Positions 38,501-47,500 of a stretch of DNA of 64,000 nt are shown here, piece after piece. How positions within the stretch are numbered: position 1 is the stretch's first letter; the number at the start of each line of letters is the position of its first letter. This DNA comes from Antedon bifida (Eukaryota > Echinodermata > Crinoidea > Comatulida > Antedonidae), in the NCBI GenBank assembly GCA_963402885.1, contig OY727093.1, positions 18,956,161 through 19,020,160 on the forward strand, read 5' to 3'. A program made the translations under genes and the position numbers. The notes below the pieces were generated by a model, which worked only from the letters and a program-made list of their open reading frames with translations, was not told where the DNA came from and made no database searches.

Positions 38501-41500
38501 TAGGCCACCATACCAATTTCAACTAGAACAAATTTTTGAAAATCATTTCATATCGTTTTACATACATACATAGTTGTTTCATCTTGTTTGTAATATACAA
38601 ACTTAAGAAGCTGTTTACAATTTTCGTGCTATCAATAAATGACACAGAAGAAGCACAGAAGAACTAAACCTGTTGATTAAATTTGGTGATTGGTTCATAC
38701 AAAAACTCTCCCCTGTGGCTTGTTACGATCCAAATCCATTGTAATCAAAAGTATTAAAGATTCTAATACCAAACCACAATAGGTAACAATTGTGATATCG
38801 ATTTTGGATTGAAATGTGTGCGAACGAATGTTGAAATTGCAATACACATTCAAATTGTGTATAAGCAGAACAAGTAGATCAGTTAACTATGCCTATTAAT
38901 AACAATGACTGAAGCAACACCTTAAGGAGTAATTCTCGTTCATGTTGTACTACATTGCGTGTGTTTGCTGATTCAGTTGACGATGATGTTAGGTTACCAA
39001 CTTCAAATGGATTCCTTGCTCCTACAATTGACGACTCAACACTGCTTGCACTGTAGGTTCGTCTAAATATAATCAAATCAATCGAAAACATTTATATAAG
39101 TGAAAAAAGCAAAAATTTATATTTTATCTTACTATATGTAAATTTAATACTATAGTGATCAGATAGAAATTATCTGGAAAAATGTTCATCCCAGGTTGGA
39201 CTTGATGCAGAACGCAGTATGCTTCACTTATATACATGCTATTTTGGCATTTTTTTAGGTCTCACACATGCTTAGCTATATCTCATGCATCGATAAAAAC
39301 AATTGTTTTGAATTAAATTATGAAATTATGAATTAAGTTTGCCTAGGTCTATGTTTATATCTATTAAGTCAAAAATTAAACATATTTTGAAATGTTTAAA
39401 TATAGAGTGCACTTTGAGTTATTCAAATAAATTTGTATATACAGTGGTGCACTTTATATACAAATTTATTTTGTATCAATCATTGGCCAATGAAAAAGTT
39501 GGCAGGGAATATAAACTTCATACCCACATGACTCAGTGACCTGGGTAAATTACAATAGTCTACAATTCCACATTTCAGTACGGTGTCCCAGGTATTACAA
39601 CTACACAATTCAAAATTCAAAAAAGGGATATTAGAAACTCATATAAAGTTCATACTTGCGTCTGTATTTAAGATCTTCTTTTAATTTTGGTGAGACTGTA
39701 TCTAGAGTAAGCGTAGCTACCGCTGACAGGGCCGATTCTGTGACACTCTTCAAGTCATCTTGCCAGGCTTTTAAATCATTCTGTTCACTTGACTGGGCAT
39801 AACTTAGCACCACATTACAACAAGATGTACAAACACGAAGAGAACCTGTTCAATGGATATCATCAAATTACAAATCAAAGTACATTTTATTATAAATAAA
39901 AGAAAAATAATGCTAAAAAGGGAGGAACAACGTTTCGACTTTGAATTTCCTCAACTCCATCATAGAGTCATTCTCAAGTTTTCGAATTTCCTCAACTCCA
40001 TCATAGAGTCATTCTCAAGTTCAATTGAAGATTCAAGCAATTCAATTAGATAATGTAACACAAATTAAAGGTCAAAATTAAAAATGACAACAATGCTAAA
40101 CTGAGAGCTTAGCTTTTACAGAGTCAGATAGTATATTCAGACATGGTTTTAATTGTCTGATATACAACATTTCATAGATAAGGCAATCAAATTTGTTTTT
40201 ACATTTCCTGAGTATACTAAAACAAGAATCAATTCTATAATCAAATTGATACTAGAAACAATAACTTTAACTGAGACAATATCTGTCTTGTTAACAATCA
40301 TATGCACCCAACAGCGAGCTACTCGCCAATTCAGGATGGATATTATTCTAAATTATTGTGCTCATAAACTAATTCTTGGAAGCTTATTAGAGGGAGTTGA
40401 GAGTTACAACCCTGACACAGGTCAGAATTGAACCATGGACTTCAGGATTGGAAGGCAAGAATGTTAACCACCAAGCTACAGCTACACTACATTTATAATA
40501 TATGTTTTATCATGGGAAAAATTGGGGGGGGGGGGGGGATTTTTAGTAAATTTTATTTAAACAATTCTTAAATGAAAGGCATCACTTTTCTAACATAATG
40601 AGGTAGCTACTCCATTGGCTCAAAATGGTCCTGCCAATTGACTCTATTCTATCCACAATGCCTTTTGAAATTTAAGGGGCTCATCTTAAATGATATCAAT
40701 GTACGTTCTTACCAGTATAACCCATAACACTTCCGGGAACTTCCTGGTTACAGCAGCGACTACAGAAGATCTGCCCGCACACACGGCAGTGATGACGTCT
40801 TCTAAATGTAGTGAACTTGTCACCACATTCATAGCATTCCTTGCATTGACTGTCTGGCATCCAGTACTGTTTGAAGTCACTATCTCTGTATGCTTGGGGT
40901 GTCTACATGACGAGAGAAAGTCAATGCCCTTTTATGAATCTGTATCTATTATATATTGCTATAACAATGCCTCGCATTTGCTACTGAAGAAGCATAGAAA
41001 TTGTAGTGCTAGCATGTTGTTTGCTTTAAATGATGTTCCAAGTTCATTTAGTTAAAAAAAAAGTGTTAATTCTCTGATCATGGCTATTAAATGGCACATC
41101 TAGATCAACATATACAGTAGAATGCCTTCTTGCATTGACTATATATATATATATTGTTTTGTTATACAGTACAAGCCAATCTCAATTTTTTTTTATCTGT
41201 ACAAGGATTTCTAAGATTAAGCTTATTTTTTCTGCTATGGATATATTATGTGAAATGAAAAGATAAATGAATGAGTGAATATTATCAAATAAATATCAGA
41301 TTAATAAACTGTCAATCATGGACAATACCGTAACTGTAAGGTCGGTAAGGTCTAATGTATTAGTGTAGTATGGAGCAATCATTCATATGTACCTTGTACT
41401 CACATCTTATATTACGGTATATACTCTTCAGGAATATTCAGTTTTTTAAGAAACAAGAATACTGTTAAAGGTAACTGAAGGAAGAAAGTTTTACCTGGCC

Positions 41501-44500
41501 ACGCCTTTCAATTATTTTACTTAGATGATTCACAATACTGTTCAGACTTCTAGTTGGCATATCCTTCCAGCTTTCTTGTTTGCCAACTTTTGTCCAAATC
41601 TCATCATCATCATCATCATCTTCTACTTCAGTAAGAGGAGGTGGATTTGATACTTGGGATGGATCTGAATCAGTTGTGCTTCTCGACACCTGTTCTCTGA
41701 TATCTGGTGATGGTGACGCATTTCTAGAAGATGTTCGACTACTTGCTTGAGATCGTCCCCGTATTGGAGAGGCTTCTTGAGATACTGACGGGGACAGTCG
41801 CTTTTTTGGAGAAGTACTAGACTCTGGAATGGAAACAAATATTGTAGTGGTGTATGCATTTAAATTTAGGTGGACCATTCAGGTAAAGTTCACTAATAGA
41901 CTTTAGTTTATTGTCTGAACATTCTTGCCTGTTGTTGTTTTCGGACAAGGCTAGGAGGCACCGGATCCCTGAAAAGATCAAGACTTAACCGATGCTAACT
42001 GGGGTACTTACACACTGATCCCCAGTTAGTGGTGATGGTGTATCCCCATACTCCAGTTTGGGTGCTAGTTTGGTGTTTTGGTCTTTTTGTTCTCTTCCTT
42101 TTGTTTTCCACTCTTTCACTTTATTGTCAAGCGCATAGAGATATCGTTTATTTGCGCTACATAAATACATCTATTATTAGTATTATTTAAATACCAAAAC
42201 CAAATATGGAAAACTCTTTGAAGTATGAGGATCAGATTAATTAAAGCAAAATGCCCACTAAGCCTAAAATAACATAATAATAGTAATAACATAGAATAAG
42301 AGAGTTTCAGTAAACATTTCTTTACCTCATTATTCTTAAGACATTAATTAAACAAAAAACCTATTCCTTCACTTTGTTGTAGGAGAAGGATATTGGACAT
42401 GGTTTTTCTCTTTAAATGTGTTAAACTATGTTTTTGATAAATTGTTAACCTTATACTGTAATATACAATAATGGCAATGATTTTTTATCTTCATATGGAA
42501 TGTACAGAAACTTTCTGAATTTAAAAAATGTGAATTTCCGTGTGGATTTCACATCTTGCAAAATAGGTTCCTTGATTATCCAGCTGCTTAGAGCACTGAA
42601 TGTATTATGTTGTATACTGTCTGAGAACATCAAAATTGTCTATTTATATTTAAATACGCAAATCATAATAATAAATGGAAATGAAATATATATATTTTTC
42701 TATTTTAATGTTTTTGCTACAAACTAATTTGATGCATTTAATCTTGAATTTTATTTCTTTGCATTATAATATATTGTCTATTTATAGATTTTTATCCTGT
42801 AATTTACACCTTACCTCATTGTTATATCTAGTACACTGTAGATCTTAATGATAAACAATTGCTCTCAAATTGTGTGAAACTAATTTCTATTTGATATTTG
42901 TTTTGAGAAAAAAAGACCATATAGGTGATTACATAGAGAGTGAATTTTTGTGGATAGGTTTACACACAATGTACAATTCTTTTATTACCCTACAATACTA
43001 ATTACCTGAGCTGACACTGCATCCCTACAATACTAATTACCTGAGCTGACACTCCATCCCTACAATACTAATTACCTGAGCTGACACTCCATCCCTACAA
43101 TACTAATTACCTGAGCTGACACTCCATCCCTACAATACTAATTACCTGAGCTGACACTCCATCCCTACAATACTAATTACCTGAGCTGACACTCCATCCT
43201 ACGATACTAATTACCTGAGCTGACAATCCATCCCTACAATACTAATTACCTGAGCTGACACTCCATCCCTACAATACTAATTACCTGAGCTGACACTCCA
43301 TCCCTACAATACTAATTGACTGACCTGACACTCCATCCCTACACTACTAATTACCTGAGCTGACACTCCATCCCTACAATACTAATTACCTGAGCTGACA
43401 CTCCATCCTTACACTACTAATTACCTGAGCTGACACTCCATCCCTACAATACTAATTACCTGAGCTGACACTCCATCCTTACACTACTAATTACCTGAGC
43501 TGACACTCCATCCCTACAATACTAATTACCTGAGCTGACACTCCATCCCTACAATACTAATTACCTGAGCTGACACTCCATCCCTACAATACTAATTACC
43601 TGAGCTGACACTCCATCCCAACAATACTAATTACCTGAGCTGACACTCCATCCCTACAATACTAATTACCTGAGCTGACACTCCATCCCAACAATACTAA
43701 TTACCTGAGCTGACACTCCATCCCTACAATACTAATTACCTGAGCTGACACTCCATCCCTAAAATAGGTGAAATTACGGGACCCGTATTTTATTGTAATT
43801 TTTAACATCTTGACGGTTTCAAAATGAAATGCAAAAGTAGAAATTTCAGAATGAAATTATCTCAGCAACAACATATTAACGTGTAGAAGAAATTTTAATA
43901 CGTGAAATATTGGTGCGCGCTCTTTTAAATGTAATGAAATATAATGCAAAAGATGAAAATACGACTTTTTTTATTTAACTGGCCATATGATGACGTCACA
44001 ACATTCGATTGGCACAATTTTCACATGATTTTGTATCTACAATACAATAGCTTCCTGAAAACGTTTTAATCGTGATTATCACATTTTATTCTTACGAGCT
44101 ATAACAGATTAAAATTTACTGTAAAGATGAAATTAATGACCAACGTAATTTAAATTTTTAGGCATGATGACGTTAACAAAATTTAAAAAATTTTAATTCA
44201 TGCAAAAGATAGTTGATTGACCTAGAATATATTAAAATCGGGGTGAAAATGGACAACGAATAAGTGGAGATGCGCTCTATTAAATGCGATGAGCTATGAC
44301 GAAAGAGACAAAAATCCTATATTTTATATTCGCGTGGCCATACGATGATGTCACAATGTCCGGTTAGCCATATTAATGCATGATCCGATATCTACAACTC
44401 ATCAACTTCCAGAATATGTAATTAAAAAAGAGTTCTCCACGTAGTTTAGAATCTATGACTGTTTAAAAATAGGCATAATTTTGACGAATTTTTGAACTTT

Positions 44501-47500
44501 GTCACCAAAAACGCGCGCAAATTATCTAATTTGACGTGCTCGTATGACGTAATTTTAAGTTGAAATTGTTTAAAAGTTGGTAACATTACTAGAAAAGGCT
44601 GAAAAAACATAAATCACACGAAAAAAATATGTTTTTAACGCTACGTGTGCACCGCGTGCGTAAAAATTTTCGCGCGCGTGGGAATTTTTGACATGCTCAA
44701 AATGACATGAAACGCATAGAAAGTTGATTAGAAGTTGATTCTTCGCATTGTAAAATTTTAAACCCGCGTGCGCGCGTAACTTTTTGTAAAACATGCTATT
44801 TTTAATCCATAGAAAGTTTGCACTTGATATGACTTAGATTTTCACAAAGTGTCAAAACAAAATTATGTTTGTTTTTTAGTCTATGATCAATCATTGAAAT
44901 TCATAAAATCGCGCGTAAGTCACGTTGCACAACTCTGACGTCATTCAAAAATAGGAGGTGCACAAGTTCACGTAAATGTCGATATGTTGACAAAGTTACG
45001 ATATGTTGTGTTTGCACGTTTTAGAGAAACGCGACGTACAAAAATGACAGAAGGAAACTAGATTTGAACTGGTCACTTTGACGAGTTCGGGTTATCCACG
45101 CAAACGCAACATGCACATACTTTAAACTATGAACCTCGACAATTATTATGCCATCCTATGACATGAAATAAATATGTTTACAGTGCTGAATTGTACCTAT
45201 TATGTAGCATACACCATATTACAGTATTTTACAGAATAAACTGTATATGTTATATACAGTGTAGCATAGACAAAATTACGAGACCCATCTTTTAAATCCA
45301 ATTTTTAACACGATGACGTCATCAAATTGACATATAAAGATAACAATTTTAGAAGATAATTATCTAAAAATTTACATTAAAACAAATTTGAAGAATTTTG
45401 GGCACGTAAAAGTGAGATGCGCTCTCGTTTAAACGCAATGAACTTTTACGCAGGAGATGAAAATATGACTTTTTGAATTCAACTGGCCATATGATGACGT
45501 CACAACATCTGATTGGCAAAATATTCACATCAATTCGTATCTACAATCCAATAGCTTCCAGAAAACGTTTTAATCATGATTATCACTTTTTATTCTGACG
45601 AGCTATAACAGATTGAAATTTACTGTAAAGATGAAAATAAGTGACCCACGTTATTTACGTTTTTAGACATGATGACGTCATAAAAATTAAAATATTTTTA
45701 ATTCATGCGAAAGATAGTTGATTAACGTAGACAATATTAAAATTTCGGGGGAAATGGAATACCTATAACCGAGAAGCGCTTTGTTGAATTTGATGAGGAA
45801 TAACGAAAGAGTAAAAAATCCTATATTTTACATTCGTGTGGCCATACGATGACGTCATAACATCCGAGTGGTAAAGGTTCTGCATGAATTCATATCTACA
45901 ACATATCTGCTTTCATATTAAATTTAAAAAATTGGGGGTCGTGGATGATCCTGAGGAGCTATAATAGATTAAAAATAGGCTTAATTTTGACAATATGTTG
46001 TCACTTTTGCAACTAAAACGCGTGCAAATGGTCTAAATCAACGTGTTCGTATGACGTCATTTTAATTTGAAATGATGTAAATCTTTTTTAAAATGACTAA
46101 GAAAGGCTGTAAAATCATAATTCAAGAAAAAAACACATGATTTTCATGCTCCGTGCGCACCTTACGCGTAATTTTTTTCGCGCGCGTGGGAATTTTTGAC
46201 ATGTTCAAAATGTCATGATCAGCGTAGAAAGTTGATTAGAAATTAATTTTGCGCATTTTGAAATTTTAAATGCGCGTGCGCGCGTAACTTCTTGTGAAAC
46301 ATGCTATTTTTAATCCATAGAAAGTTTTCCCACGATATGACTTAAATTTTCAAGTGTCAATACAAAATGACTTTTGGTTTATAATCTATGATCAATCATT
46401 GAAATTCATAAAATTGCGCGTAACTTACGCTGCGCGACTCTAACGTCATATAACGAAGTTTCTTGCACATCTACAGCTACAGGTCAATCTTTTGACAAAG
46501 TTATACAATGTTATGTTGACAAGGATGAGAGATATGCATGCAACAAAATTCCGGGAAAGAAAGAAGAACAAAGAAGATGAAAAAAAAAAGAAGATATTTA
46601 CAATCACAAGGGTTATCCGCAACTTCTAAGTTGCGGATAAGTTGATAACCAATGAAGATGAAAAAAAAGATATTTACAATCACATGGGTTATCCGCAACT
46701 AAGTTGCGGATAACCAATGAAAAAAAAAGATATTTACAATCACATGGGTTATCCTGCAACTAAGTTGCGGATAACCAAAAAAAAATATGATGAAACAGGA
46801 CGATTACAAGGAGTTATCCGCTACTAAGCGGATAACTAAAAAGTTACGATATGTTCTGTTTACACACTAACTAGACATGAAACTCGTCACTTTGACGAGT
46901 TAGTTATCCGCACGACAAACACCACATGCACGTCATACGTTGGAATATTGCACACAGAAAAAGATTATGGCATTAAGACCTGAACTGAAGAATATCATAT
47001 CTTGTTAGTGCTGAATTCTGTCTATTTTGTGTCATATAGTATATACAGTATAATCTGTATACATATTACATACAGTGTAGAATAGGTGAAATTACGGGAC
47101 CCACCGTTTATTCCAATTTTTAACATGGCGACGGTATTAAAATTAAACACTAAGATAGCAATTTCGGAAGGACATTATCTCACCAACAACATATTAACGT
47201 GTACAAGAAATTTGAATACGTAGAATATGGATGTGTGCTCGTTTAAATGTGATGAACTATGACGCAAAATATGAAAATACGACTTTTTTTATTCAACTGG
47301 CCATATGATGACTTCACAACATCCGATTGGCAAAATGTTCACATTAATTTGTATCTACAGTCCAATAGCTTCCAGAAAACGTTTTAATCATAATTATCAC
47401 TTTTTATTCTTACGAGCTATAACAGATTAAAATTTACTGTAAAGATGAAATTAATAACCCTGTTAATTATAATTTTTAGGCATGATGACGTCATAAAAAT

